Positions 31,801 to 41,826 of a stretch of 64,000 nt of DNA are shown here, one piece after another. Position 1 is the stretch's first letter. Each line of letters begins with the position of its first letter. The stretch spans positions 18,208,001 to 18,272,000 of the forward strand of contig NC_079888.1 of the NCBI RefSeq assembly GCF_029227915.1, in the 5' to 3' direction. Source of the stretch: Hydractinia symbiolongicarpus. Taxonomy: Eukaryota > Cnidaria > Hydrozoa > Anthoathecata > Hydractiniidae. Under the pieces are notes generated by a model. That model was given only the letters and a program-made list of their open reading frames with translations, searched no databases and was not told the DNA's origin. A program made the translations under genes and the position numbers.

Positions 31801-32534
31801 CTTATTTTGATTTATATCAAATTCAAAAAGGTACCTTCTGTCCACAACCTCAATATCTCTTTGTTGGCATGGGCAATTATACATTGAGTTAAAACTCATT
31901 TTTAGAAGATTTTCAGAAGATTCATTTACAAATGGAAATATGTTTTCACTACAACACAAGCATCTCCAATCTTTAAAGTAGTTTTTTGGAAGACTATTTA
32001 TCTCAGCGATAGGTATTCCTGAGCATTTTCTATGAATAAAACATTTACAAATACTACATGCTGGAGAGTTACTAACATTGTTACTTTTAACCTTTTTCCG
32101 ACACATGGTACAAGTATCACTATATTTCTCAGTCAGTGGTTGTTGGTTGTCTGTGAATAAATCTTGTGATAAGTGAGAGAATGGGAAAACATAGCATTTG
32201 AAGCAGTGCCAAGGATCACTACCCATTTTTGTTTTGAGAATATTGTAAGAATGTAAAGAGACTTTAAAACATTTAAGATGATACCAAGTGTTACACCCCA
32301 GACCATCACAGCGCAGCGCATTATGATGATTAAATACTGGTTGAGAGCACTTACCACACTTGCTATTTGCACAAAAGTTACAAGAGATTGATCGCTACTT
32401 AATTTTTTGAATTCCTTCAGAGAGACACCGCTACAGCGAAGGTGAAACCAAAAATCGCAGCTGTCGCAACATACAGAATTTTGATTTTCACCTACCTTTT
32501 TCCTACATTTTGGACATTTGTTTTTATCAGCCAT
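28822..32534 (-). CDS. ORF2: PHD fingers, AP-type endonuclease, reverse transcriptase (one frameshift)
   Basis: The start ATG is at 32534 (MADKNKCPKCRKKVGE). Three Cys/His-rich PHD-type fingers follow: CPKC..CDSCDFWFHLRCSG, CGKCSQPV..CNTWYHLKC..WHCFKC and CTMCRKKV..CSICKCFIHRKC..WRCLCC. A frameshift in the second finger (near 32390) splits the N-terminus from the 1134-codon ORF starting at 32226. The endonuclease shows VIAVSETWNSK, IILLGDFNYCLL and SLIDNIFTN..ITDHMLNF. The RT shows YRPVSLLPVVSKIFEKVMFD, AIFLDFAKAFDTVNHR, GVPQGSVLGPLLFLLYINDI and YLFADDTSIFF. All catalytic residues I can judge are present. The PHD fingers may read histone tails and guide integration; this is inference from the domain. 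The enzyme nicks DNA and performs target-primed reverse transcription. Confidence 0.85.
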
Positions 32535-32536
32535 TA

Positions 32537-33440
32537 TCAGACGAGTTTATCTACATCACTTTTACACCTTATGACAATATATTTACCATTTTTGGCCTTT
32601 TTTGCTCGAACTTGACCATTGTATATGTAAGCAGGAAACTCAAACTCAAGTCCTTCTGTCTTCTCTCTCGTCAGCTTTAATAAGTCAGCATTATACTTGG
32701 TCAAGGATTCTTGGAAGTGGATAAAAGGCTTTTTGCCTTCAAACTTTTTTTCTTCATCTTCAACATATTCATTTTCACCATAAAAACCATAGGTGATCAT
32801 ATCTTTTACTTCTTTCATTTTTCGTTTCTGTTGAAAAAAAGCCATACGGTTAGCCTTGTGCTTGAATTTAATGATTATCGGACTGAATTTTGATAAGCTG
32901 GTTCGATGACATACATCTACTTGATCAGGATGAAATTGATCAATTCCTGCAGTATCAGCAATTTTAGATATCACTTTTAGTGTAGCAGAGTTCGTTGATT
33001 CAGATTGATCTTCCTCCCCAATTTGGAAAGGAACTCCAACTATTTTCACGTTAAGACTCGTTCTGTGATATTGCATTTCTTCATTCCTCGTGGCTTTCTC
33101 CTGTTCCATTTCATGTTGCAGTGCTTTCAGTTGATTTTTCAGAATGTTATTCTCCTTTTCCATTCTTGTATTTATGGTTACTATGTTGTTTGTAACTTTT
33201 TTGCTCTTCATACTCATTCGATAAATAGGTCTGGCTTTTTTCAATCTCAGTAACATCTGATTACAACTTTAAAATATCTTGCTGGAAAGTTGATTCTAGT
33301 TTTTCCAGTTTCGTTGCAATGTTTTTCACATCGGAAGAAAGCTCAGTGAAGTTTTTCGTTCTCTCAAGTAAAATGGCTATATCAGCTCTAAGTTCTTCCA
33401 TTACTTCTGATATTAAGGCAATTATATCAATATAAGTTAT
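32537..33440 (-). pseudogene. ORF1: coiled coil plus RRM-like RNA-binding protein, broken
   Basis: The 239-codon frame 33256-32537 has a coiled-coil region (RMEKENNILKNQLKALQHEM) and then an RRM-like fold with VKIVGVPFQIGEED, DVCHRTSLSKFSPIIIKF and AFFQQKRKMKEV, the pattern of CR1/L1-type ORF1 proteins that package element RNA. The upstream part (33440-33261: MEELRADIAILLERTKNF, VKNIATKLEKLESTFQQDI) continues the coiled coil in another frame and meets a TAA at about 33262; at least one frameshift and one stop separate them. The TGA of ORF1 (32537-32539) lies two bases before the ORF2 ATG. Confidence 0.7.
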
Positions 33441-33491
33441 AAAAATAAAACTGGCATCGTGTTGCACATCTCGGGGGCATGACCACGCAAC

Positions 33492-33510
33492 TCGGCCGCC
33501 ATCATGAAAA
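33492..33510 (-). promoter_or_regulatory. Possible YY1-like site at the retroelement 5' end
   Basis: The minus strand reads CATGATGGCGGCCGAG at the element start. GATGGCGGC matches the YY1 core, and mammalian L1 also carries a YY1 site near its transcription start. Sequence match only. Confidence 0.3.
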
Positions 33511-33516
33511 AAGCAA

Positions 33517-33645
33517 TGCTTGGGATCTGGTGCGGGCCCTTGAGTAAGTATACCCTGCCTCCTGCAAGACACAAGCCACATTCATTGACACCATCCGCCA
33601 AAACCAAAAACTTTTGTTAAATGTTGGAAAAAGAAGAGTCAACAA
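33517..33645 (-). repeat. 3'-tail repeat family Y, partial copy
   Basis: Shares GCTTGGGATCTGGTGCGGGC, CCTGCCTCCTGCAAGACAC and CTTTTGTTAAATGTTGGAAA with 11300-11435. The CR1/L2-like element ends against it. Confidence 0.7.
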
Positions 33646-34101
33646 CTACAATTCGTATTGTTGTTGCTTTTACCTACTGACACAGATCGGGCTAAGGAAG
33701 GTAGACTTGGAACCCTGCCCTTAGAAAGGTTGTGACAAGGAATGAAAAGCAGCAATCCTGGAAACAAAAACGCTTTCTGACCTTAGACATGAACACTTGA
33801 GAAATTGTATCGTAATGCTTAGGCTGACCAAGAAAGCGTCCCTTAGAAAGGTAGACTTGGAACCCAGCGCCGGCAACCCAGAAAACCATTGCATAATTCT
33901 TGAACTTAAACAAGTAATTCACTTCACCACCCAGTCAACTTTTATGCTTCGAAATTTGCCACGTTATCAATCGTCATGAGATTACAATTGTAGACCCAAC
34001 CTCACAATAGTGTGATCTATAACAATTACATTAAAAAAAGACTACAATACAGTCTTTGTTTTCCTATATATATTAGTTATAATAGGATAAATATAAAAGT
34101 A
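33646..34101. other. Spacer with a direct repeat
   Basis: Contains two copies of AGGTAGACTTGGAACCC (about 33698 and 33848), each next to CCCTTAGAAAGG. No gene recognised. Confidence 0.4.
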
Positions 34102-34185
34102 CTAGTTGTTGACTGTAGAAAAATCCATGGGTTCGCCTGTCCTTTATATTCACCTGTCGCAACAAAGTGGATAAAAGTATATCAC
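34102..34185 (-). mobile_element. Helitron-like 3' end
   Basis: On the minus strand: GGACAGGCGAACCCATGGA, then TTTTTC, and CTAG followed by T (34105-34101). It matches the end of the 138-bp element at 55761-55898 (GGACAGGCGAACCCGTGG..CTAG-T), but the hairpin is degraded. Confidence 0.5.
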
Positions 34186-34235
34186 ATCTGATATTCGTGT
34201 TTCCGTAACATCATTTTCTAACTGAGCGGGGGTCC

Positions 34236-34511
34236 ATGCAGAGACAGACAGACGACGGCTATTATTATAGAGATAGTACCCTTTCCATACCTTTAACCGT
34301 AGATGGAGAAGTGAAATTTCGTAAAAATTTTCAATTAAGGACTATTATTAACCATTGCGGCAACTTAAATAATGGTCACTACACAACCATAGCCTTCGAC
34401 CAAATGGTACACAGGTGGATACATTGCAACGATAGAGCAGTAATTTTCTGTGATGACCGCCTTATTAACAGTCACGAGTCATATGTTTTCTTTTTAGAAG
34501 AGCTGAGATAG
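34236..34511 (+). CDS. USP C-terminal box fragment, diverged
   Basis: 91 codons: LSIPLTVDGEVKFRKNFQLR, then RTIINHCGNLNNGHYTTIA, WIHCNDRAVIFCDD and SHESYVFFLEELR, stop at 34509-34511. The His (GHY) and Asp (ND) boxes of a C19 ubiquitin protease are intact, but the Cys box is absent. It differs widely from the copies at 20418 and 21526, yet the catalytic residues are the same, which argues that the domain was under selection while the family was active. Confidence 0.7.
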   Translation: MQRQTDDGYYYRDSTLSIPLTVDGEVKFRKNFQLRTIINHCGNLNNGHYTTIAFDQMVHRWIHCNDRAVIFCDDRLINSHESYVFFLEELR

Positions 34512-34532
34512 AATATTTTAACCGGAATAAGT

Positions 34533-34809
34533 CAGGAAGGGGGCTTGACTACACTCAGTCTTGTCTTTGGAGAGTGACGACTCCACTTATTACCCCAGTC
34601 AAAAATAAAACAAAATCAAATAAAAATTAAGTAGCAAGGAGGTTTGATCATACTAGGTCTTGTCTTTGGAGAGTGACGACTCCACTTATTACCCCAGTTA
34701 AAAAAATAAATAAATAAATAAATAAAAAATAAATAAAAATATTAGCAGGGGGGTTTGATCACACATGATCTTGTCTTTGGAGAGTAACGACTCCACTTAT
34801 TACCTGAGT
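34533..34809 (+). repeat. Three tandem ACG-loop hairpin modules
   Basis: Units 34533-34599, 34633-34698 and 34744-34809, each about 66 bp and separated by A/T-rich linkers. The hairpin is GGAG-AGTGACGA-CTCC in units 1 and 2 and GGAG-AGTAACGA-CTCC in unit 3; the tail is ACTTATTACCCCAGT (unit 3: TACCTGAGT). Confidence 0.75.
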
Positions 34810-34872
34810 TAAAAACAAAGAATAGCACAGTTGAACAGAAAGTGGTCAAAGTTAATTTTAGGAAGATAGGGA

Positions 34873-34930
34873 TGTCTAGTTTCTGCTGATGACCGTCCAC
34901 GGACCTCTTCGAGGTGACCCAGCTAGACAT
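34873..34930 (-). other. TGTCTAG...CTAGACA structured block, copy C
   Basis: On the minus strand: arms TGTCTAG/CTAGACA, inner ACCTC-GAA-GAGGT and GTCC-GT-GGAC hairpins. Confidence 0.6.
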
Positions 34931-35177
34931 CCAGGGCACTTAGGTTCAGAAATATGGGTCGAAACCTACCTGCCCTTGGTTAAAGTTCTGTTCATCTTTT
35001 TAAATGTGTTGTGTCCTTTTTATTTTTTTTATTTTTATATATATTTTTAATTCCTTGTAAAAAGGGAGAATTGTGCTTTTAGAGGCATATTCTCTAGAGC
35101 AGTACAACCTCTAGCTTGTTTCCAAAGACCTAACAGGTTGAGTTCATCATTGCGGTGGCTTGCCACCTCTTTGTAAA

Positions 35178-36900
35178 TTATTTTCTTTTATCAATTTTTA
35201 AATTTTTTAGAGCCTCGTGCCAGTGTGAAGCTACAAGGTTTTTAATACTGTAACTTCCATAAGTTACAGTTTTTGTTCTTGCTATCTGTAATTTAATTTT
35301 TGTAGATTTTTTGAAGTGGTCATGATTATTTCCCATCGGTTTCAAAAAAGTCCTTAAAATAAGATGGTCTGGTACCTTTTTGTTGATCAAACGCAAGTCG
35401 ACAGCAGTTTTTTGATTTTCAGTCCTCTTTTAATTGGCAATATTCTTGCTCTTATATAAAGTGGCTGGACAGACTCGCGGTTTCCCTTGCGATGAATAAT
35501 TCTAATTGTCTTATTTTGAAGTTTGTCTGGGAACTTATTTTTTAAATGAACCCAGGATCGAAAACTATATCCGATATGAGAATCAAATAGAGCGTAGTAA
35601 ACTGAGAGAAGTCTTTCGTAGTTTATAAGATGTTTTAATTTCGCTAGGATTCCAGTTGGTCGTGCAAGCTTCTGGATCAATAAAGTTATAAGACCATTCC
35701 AACTTAGTTGTTCGTCGAGAATTATACCAAGATAGACTACTTTTCCTAAAAGATGTAAGCGTTGGCCACTAAGCCTGAAATTTAAATGTTTATTTACAGT
35801 TTTATTTTTGTTTCTGAAAAGAACAAGTTCTGTTTTGGCCACATTCAAAGATATTTTGTTGACTCATAGCCAATCTAGTAGCAGTTTCAAGTCCTTAACT
35901 TGTTTATTAAGAGTTTCCAAAGATTTGCCACAACAAAGCATGCCAGTGTCATCCGCAAAATGAAATGCACTAGAATGTTTGTTGATTGTTGATGTAAATA
36001 ATAAACAGTAGTGGACCCAGCACTGAACCCTCGGTACCCCATATTTGATTTTAATATAAGATGAAAAATAGTTGTTCATTTTTACACAGTGAGATTTCCA
36101 ACAAGGTATGATTTGAATAGATCGTTAGCAATACCTTGAATGACATAATGATTTAGCTTTTTAGTAGTATTGAATGTTCAACTGCGTTTCTGGAGCTCTA
36201 CAAATACTCCTGCAACAAATTCATTTTTTGTCTAGTGAGTTTCTAATAATTCCAGTTAGAGCAATTACTGCATTTTTAGTACTGTGTCCCTTGCTGAAAC
36301 CAAACTGTTTTTCAAAGAGAGAATCATTTGCTTCTAGAAAGTTGAGCAATTTTTTATGTAACAACTTTACATTTGATGCTTTTTTTAAGCATGATGGAAA
36401 AATACATGATATACCTGAGAGGATATCACAAAAGGTTAACTGTATTATTTTCAAAGTTCTTAGAGGTATACTGAAAAAGGGCCAGATGCTTTGTTTTCCT
36501 CGAGGCTCATTGTTATTTTTAGAGCCTCATCTGTATTTCTCGGCTATAAAAATATTGACTTTTCAATTTGTCTAGCTAAAAATTTATCGTACATATGATT
36601 TGAGGGAACAATTTTTGCTTTTGTTTTTTCAGCAATTGAACCAAAAAAATCGTTGAATTTGTTAGTAATTTCATAATTGGAGTTGTATTTTTGTTTTCAT
36701 CTTTGAAAATACTTGGAGAATCATTGCATTTCGTTTTGCCACCAATAACTTCTCTGATTCCCTTCCAAACTAGTGTGAGATCTCTTTTATGAGCAGTGAA
36801 ATATTCAGAGTAACAGTTATTTTTACTATTTCTCTGAATTTTTGTGAGCAAATTTTTATAGTTTTTGAAGGCAATCTCTCTCAGTGACGTTTTGCTTTAA
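35178..36900 (-). pseudogene. Decayed non-LTR reverse transcriptase
   Basis: Minus-strand patches in order from 36900 down: YSEYFTAHKRDLTLVWKGIR (36790), ISCIFPSCLKKASNVKLLHK and KQFGFSKGHSTKNAVIALTG (36454-36221), KIKYGVPRVQCWVHYCLLF (motif B region, 36040), FHFADDTGMLCC (motif C, about 35965), the C-terminal block VYLGIILDEQLSWN with YALFDSHIGYSFRSWV and ILPIKRGLKI (35848-35387), and a final segment to 35178. Several frameshifts and stops. CR1/L2- or jockey-like. It is a different family from the element at 28444-33512 but shares the FADD motif. Confidence 0.7.
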
Positions 36901-36928
36901 GTTCATGTTAAAAGGTTTCTAAAAATTT

Positions 36929-37610
36929 TTAAATGTCCCAGACTTCTTTGCCAATTACACGGCTTACAAGAATCTTTAAATCTTCCGGTATTTTGCTTAT
37001 AAAAATTGGAATTAACATCAACCCGTAACTTTTTGTGTCATGTCCCAAAGCATTGAAACATTTAACCTGACTTTCGACTTGGTCGCAAAGTTTCCTCAAT
37101 CCTTTTAAAGCGTTGATGTTGAAAACTGCATCCAGAATCAGAAACTTGTTCATGTGAGCCGATAGTAAAACTTGTAGATCGCCATATCTTTCTTCCAGTA
37201 TTTTCAAGCAGACAATATAATTATCGTTGGAAAATGGTATTCCTTTGATAGCAGCTTCAGCCTTCCCCTTCAACAAATCTACTAAATAATTCATCTTTTC
37301 AACATTCGATAAATGAATGTTCCCATCCACTGCGGATTTAAAAGAATCATAAAAAGTTTTCCATTCAAGAGGATCTCCATGGAATTTTTTATCTCAATTT
37401 TAGGAAGTTTCACAGTGTTTTCCCGAGAACCAAATTTTAATGAAGATACCTCAACGTCAGAATGTACTTCTGAACACATATCTTCAGATTGAATTTTTAA
37501 AAAACCCTGAAGCTTTTTCAAATCTTGGCGAATAAGTTGCTCATTTTTATCACATTCTTCGAAATGGTTATCTATCTTATGCTAGATCGTCATTTGAACT
37601 ATACAGTTTT
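36929..37610 (-). pseudogene. BEL/Pao LTR-retrotransposon gag fragment (DUF1759-like)
   Basis: One frame reads VDGNIHLSNVEKMNYLVDLL, KGKAEAAIKGIPFSNDNYIV and ILEERYGDLQVLLSAHMNKF (37330-36929). The preceding part, across a frameshift near 37300, reads KLPKIEIKNSMEILLNGKLF in one frame and LEWKTFYDSFKSAVDG in the other. This is the DUF1759 gag-like domain of BEL/Pao elements. No protease, RT, integrase or LTR was found next to it. Confidence 0.75.
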
Positions 37611-37629
37611 TTAAATTTCTAATTTATCA

Positions 37630-38300
37630 TATCCATGTTAGTCACGGCGTGTCTGAAAAGGCTGACCATGTTAAACCGTTCTTTGACCCCCGTTGATCCT
37701 TCAAACTTTCTCAAGGCACTAGAACGTAAGATATACTCTTCTGGAACTACAACTCTCCAATACAATTTTCAGCAAGATGTGGCAGAGATGTTACTTCTTG
37801 TCTTTGATGAATTGAAAGGGTTCTCGGTAATTGCGTCTCAGAACATCTCGACAGAAGTCTCGGTGTCAGTTAGCTGTAACACCTGTCTCCGTTCTTCAGT
37901 TACTGTTGAAAATCAAGACATCCTAACACTGTCACCGTCTTCCAGCGGTTTTTTTTCCTCTTTATAAAATACCTTCGTTGCTTTAAACCTGTACTACCAG
38001 GGTCATGGGGGAGGAAAATGTAAATCCGAGCGGTTTTGTATTACCCCAGGTGGTTCATACAGGCCAGTTTACCGTTAATACCCAGAGGGTAAAGAGTTCA
38101 GCTCACTCTTGTCTGGTAACTTATAAGAAGCTTAGCAAGGGGGTTTGCTTTTAGCTTGTCTTTGGGGTGTAACGACCCCACTTTTTACCCCAGTTCAGTA
38201 AGGTACCTTGTTAGGCTTTTTAGACATAAAACCGCCCGGTAATCCATTTACTGTTACGTGACCATTTTCTACTTGTTTGTAAAAAACTGTTGTGCGCTTC
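37630..38300 (+). mobile_element. USP-retroelement copy with internal deletion
   Basis: The frame 37635-37967 reads PSNFLKALERKIYSSGTTTL, NFQQDVAEMLLLVFDEL and SVSCNTCLRSSVTVENQDIL, the USP segment between the Cys box and the second zinc pair. It then runs directly (from about 37975) into the 3' UTR type seen at 20590-20830, with one module at 38134-38194. Everything between, including the second CxxC and the His box, is deleted. Confidence 0.7.
37635..37967 (+). CDS. USP central fragment
   Basis: 110 codons holding the QQDxxE motif (QQDVAEML) and the first CxxC (CNTC) of a C19 domain. Homologous to residues after the Cys box of the main copy (26710-27000), with many substitutions. Not functional alone. 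Confidence 0.7.
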   Translation: MLVTACLKRLTMLNRSLTPVDPSNFLKALERKIYSSGTTTLQYNFQQDVAEMLLLVFDELKGFSVIASQNISTEVSVSVSCNTCLRSSVTVENQDILTLSPSSSGFFSSL

Positions 38301-40129
38301 CCGCAAGAGAAAACTAATGTAATTGTAATTAAAGCAAAGCGGCTAACATATTTTTTGATTTAGTTCCAAGGTTACATCTTTTTTTAAAGATGTTGTTTCT
38401 ATGGTCGCTTCAATTGGTGTACTTAATATAATAAATTTAAAAAGTGAAATAATGAAGCTAATCGAAAAAGGGATTGTAGTGCATTTAAAAAATCACACTG
38501 GCAAATTCTAAACAGAAGGCTGTGCTTCCTCACTATCCGACTAGCGAACTTCCAATCAATTCCTTTTTAACTCACGTATACAGTAACTTTTTTTCCCGTT
38601 TACCGGTTGCTCCAACAAAGACCACGCCAACGTATTGTCCCTTTTATAGCTCTTCATTCCAGCTTCATAAAGTTCTTCGAGGACTTGCTTTCTCTTATTT
38701 TCAGCCATGTTCTACTGTTTTTTGAACTACGAAATGATATTTATCAAACATACACAGTTGGCTATTTCCAAAAAATATTAGATCAGTTTGGATGAATCGG
38801 AACAAAATCAGTTTTGACATATAGCAGTCAGTTAACTCACCCATACAAAATTGCGTGTATTTGATTTCGTTACGGTATTGTTACCCTAACTAGGAAAAAA
38901 TATTTTGTTAGCGGATTTGACAAATAAGTGTCTTTCCAGAAATTTTATTTTTGCTTTTCCATCGACAAAATCCTCAGCCTGCGACATTTTGTTCGCACAA
39001 GTTTACATAATTGCATAAATCCAGAGAGAAAACCTTATTTTCAGAAAATGAGGAACTGTGAAATATAATTTCGCGAAAATTCATTGAACCGCGAATCGCA
39101 ATTTTCTTTTTTGAAAATTGAGTTTTCTTATATTACCAGATTGATCAGAAATCCAGGTACAGCAAAATTTATATTATATCTTAAATGACGTGATTACTTA
39201 GAAGTGTTGCTTGCGACCTCCATAAATAATAGTTTCTGCATATTTTCTGCTGTATTTCGCACATTACTTAGTTTTTCTATAACGAAGATAATTTGGAGAA
39301 TCGTTGTTATAATAACATTAGCCAATGACAATTCCATTTCTCGATAGTAGTTTAATACGTGCTGCATTTCCGTACAAACAATTTAAAGCTCATTGGTAGC
39401 ATGACACTTGCGCAAGTAAAATTTTACGCACCTACCTTTTACCGATGCAGGGATGTGAAGTGTTATTAACATAAAATAAAGTGTTCAGAACAAATTAAAG
39501 GACTCGTCATTTTTTGCCATGCATAATTTATAAAGAATTACCTGATCAACCGTGGTAGTGTTTTAATATATCCTGAAATGCACATGTAATGCATCTTTGT
39601 AATGCATTCTCTGTTTGTCTGATTTAACAACTCAACTAAGTCCTTTAGCTCATTGTAGATTTTATTAATTTACACTTATAAACGATTGCATATTAGAAAA
39701 CCATCTATTAAAGTGAAGTGAACTAAACCAACAATGTGATTTTACACATATTTCATCGGACTGATATAAATCTGGACCAGACCAGAGACCAGATGTTAAC
39801 TTAAATAACCGGGGGATTCCGCCCCCGCCCTCTATAACTTTTGAAGTAAGAGTGCCGTTATCATAAAACTTGGTATGTAGGAAATTCAAACTTTAATACA
39901 CATGTAGGAATTGAATTTATAAATTTTAAGCAGGTGGAATAACGTCATCAGATTGTCAGTTTGTAGGCACCCCTTATTTTTTGTATCCTTTCTTTGTTAA
40001 AATATTTCTTGAAAACATCCTATTTAAGTGAATTACAATTGTTTTCTAACGCAGAACGATAAACCTGTATCACACTCAAGTATTTTTGCTGGTAGGATAA
40101 TAATTAGTATACTGAAGATGATGAAATTC
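38301..40129. other. Long spacer, no gene recognised
   Basis: AT-rich. No coding motif, terminal repeat or RNA gene recognised in about 1.8 kb. Confidence 0.35.
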
Positions 40130-40667
40130 TTATATGTACAAGGGGGTTTGATATTGTTATCTTGTCTTCGTGGTTTTACGCCCACGCACATCACCCCAGG
40201 CATGACAGGCTGGCAATGTCATTAGGTTGACCCACCGCAGCAATGATCTGTGTAAGGCTGAGTGATGGGCGCCCTTAACACGTGTAAAGCTACAGCCAAG
40301 TTCACACGTCTTAGCGCACAGATCGTTGTCTGCTTTAGTTTACATTTGTTCCCTTAAGATTTATCCGTTTAAGGATAGTTCCGTCATAATAAGTTTTATT
40401 TATTTTACGTGTGGCTATTAATTCAGTTTGAATTGCCTAATTGTTTTGTTTGTTGTCTTTTTATGTTTTTTTATGTTTTGTGCTTTACCACTGTTTTACG
40501 CGTCCTGTTTAATGGTCAATGTATTTTTTCTGAGAGAATCCTTGTTAAAAGGGAGGGATTTGCTATTATGCAGAATTTTCGGAGAGTTACAACCTCTATA
40601 ATATCTAACCAGCCGTCATTAGAGAAGCTATATCACAGCAGCCAGCTGTTTTGTCTCTTCATCATCA
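40130..40667 (+). mobile_element. USP-retroelement 3' UTR, 5'-truncated
   Basis: Diverged copy of the last about 520 bases of 28264: one module (40138-40199, hairpin CGTGG-TTTTACGC-CCACG), TGTGTAAGGCTGAGTGATGG, GATTTATCCGTTTAAGGATA, a terminal GAGAGTTACAACCTC hairpin and the end CTTCATCATCAA at 40667. Confidence 0.75.
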
Positions 40668-40936
40668 ATTTCTTATATTTTTAAAGTGGAGGAATGAGCA
40701 AAATGTTACTCGGCGTTGTTAGAGTATATTTATGAATTATATAGTTGTCAAAATTTTATTATTACTTTATTATGTTCAAGATGATCCAATAGTGCTGATT
40801 TTAGTTCTCTCAAATGCGCAATAATGTTAATTTCAACATTTGTTTAGGAATTATATCATTTGAAAAGAGATGTATTAAGAACTTTTTTAAAAACTATGCC
40901 TCTTACAACTGGAAAAATATCTACATTATATATAAA
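40668..40936. other. Spacer, nothing recognised
   Basis: AT-rich, no gene. Confidence 0.35.
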
Positions 40937-41014
40937 AATATATACATAATATATAAGAATATATACATAATATATAAGAATATATACATAATATATAAGA
41001 ATATATACATAATA
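40937..41014. repeat. 21-bp minisatellite
   Basis: Three full units and one partial unit of AATATATACATAATATATAA followed by G, at 40937, 40958, 40979 and 41000. It encodes a meaningless IYIIYKN repeat. Confidence 0.9.
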
Positions 41015-41061
41015 CAAAAAAATATACATAAAATGTTCCCGCTATTTTTTTATATGGAACT

Positions 41062-41826
41062 AATGCGGCCTTGACATAATTGCATCAAATGTGCACGGCA
41101 GGCATTTTCTCCGCAATTTTGGCATGTTGATTTCACTTTTTTAATTTGTCTTTGGCCGCCTTCTGTTCTTTTCCATGCGAATCGTTTATGTATAACGGAA
41201 ATCTTCGTGGAGTGTCTGATCATGAAGGAAGCATGATATTTAGTTATCGTCTTGGACTGGCTTCGCTTTTACCGGCTACCAACCCAATTTTCTTAGACTG
41301 CCAACCTGGAATCCCGTTTTGACTCTTCTTTCGATTTGACGTTTGACCAGTGCTTCAGCTAATTCCATTCCGAAATCGAACGAGATAAAAACTTTTTGGA
41401 TCTTTGTTGTGATTTAGAGCCATGATGGTTGTGGCATTCACTCTAATTGTGTCAAGGATATAAGATATGACCGATATCCTCCATCTTCTTGATTTCCGTT
41501 TCACTGTGTGTGTACCAACTTTTTGATCCACAATATCAGTTCCACCTTTTGTGAAGTCATATAACTTATAAATTGCTGCCTTTTTTTTCTCATCATCCTT
41601 TATAACTCTGAGAATTGGGTTCATTGTGGACAAAATTAAAACGTTTTTTCCGTTTTGAAGTTGCAAGGGCGTAACTGAAAATGTTTAAGTCTCCGTTTTC
41701 TTCTCAATGAATTTCGCTACTCAAAGGCTCTCTTTGACACAAATCTTTTATTTTTGCCGGTATGCCTGCTCGGTTGGTCTGCATTGTCCCAATAATTGTA
41801 ATCCCTCCCTGTAATAGCCCCATAAA
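41062..41826 (-). pseudogene. piggyBac transposase C-terminal remnant
   Basis: Minus strand: GGITIIGTMQTNRAGIPAKI (41826-41755), REPLSSEIH, then after a frameshift NGKNVLILSTMNP, YDFTKGGTDIVDQKVGTHTV and KRKSRRWRISVISYILD (41666-41440), ALVKRQIERRVKTG, and finally a Cys-rich end CQNCGENACRAHLMQLC (about 41125-41080), the C-terminal zinc finger of piggyBac transposases. GTMQxNRxGIP, LSTMxx and KGGxDxxDQ are family signatures, and the DIVDQ Asp is one of the catalytic acids. The N-terminal half is missing; instead the frame runs on into HECT sequence. Confidence 0.8.

Larger units (their letters stand above)
28444..33512 (-). mobile_element. CR1/L2-like non-LTR retrotransposon, nearly full length
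   Basis: Runs on the minus strand from a 5' end near 33512 (CATGATGGCGGCCGAG) through ORF1 (about 33440-32537) and ORF2 (32534-28822), a 3' UTR of about 360 bp and an A(19) tail (T run 28444-28462). ORF2 has PHD-type fingers, an AP-like endonuclease and an RT with intact motifs. It sits inside a family-Y repeat at its 5' side (33517 on). No clear target duplication was found. Confidence 0.8.
34231..35190 (+). mobile_element. 5'-truncated USP-retroelement copy with three-module 3' UTR
   Basis: Begins inside the USP domain (34236), then a UTR with three ACG-loop modules, the TGTCTAG block on the opposite strand (34873-34930), TTAAAGTTCTGTTCATC, the terminal AGAGG..CCTCTAG hairpin and GGTGGC-TT-GCCACC, ending near TTTGTAAATTATTTTC (35185). 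Read on the minus strand the UTR matches 19422-20410, and it shows the site without the SINE. Confidence 0.75.

Noticed and set aside
33261-33581. An ORF that starts inside repeat Y and runs into ORF1, as if a fusion protein.
   Set aside because: The Y part is non-coding repeat read through by chance; ORF1 sequence begins only after the element's 5' end near 33512.
34873-34930. CTGATGA in the structured block suggested a hammerhead ribozyme.
   Set aside because: The strand with CTGATGA lacks the required GAAA in the right place; GAAA is on the other strand, and the stems do not form the three-way junction.
40937-41014. Regular repeats suggestive of a CRISPR array.
   Set aside because: Units are directly adjacent with no spacers, and the DNA is animal.
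40814-41074. An 86-codon ORF with repeated IYIIYKN.
   Set aside because: It is only the translation of the 21-bp minisatellite.
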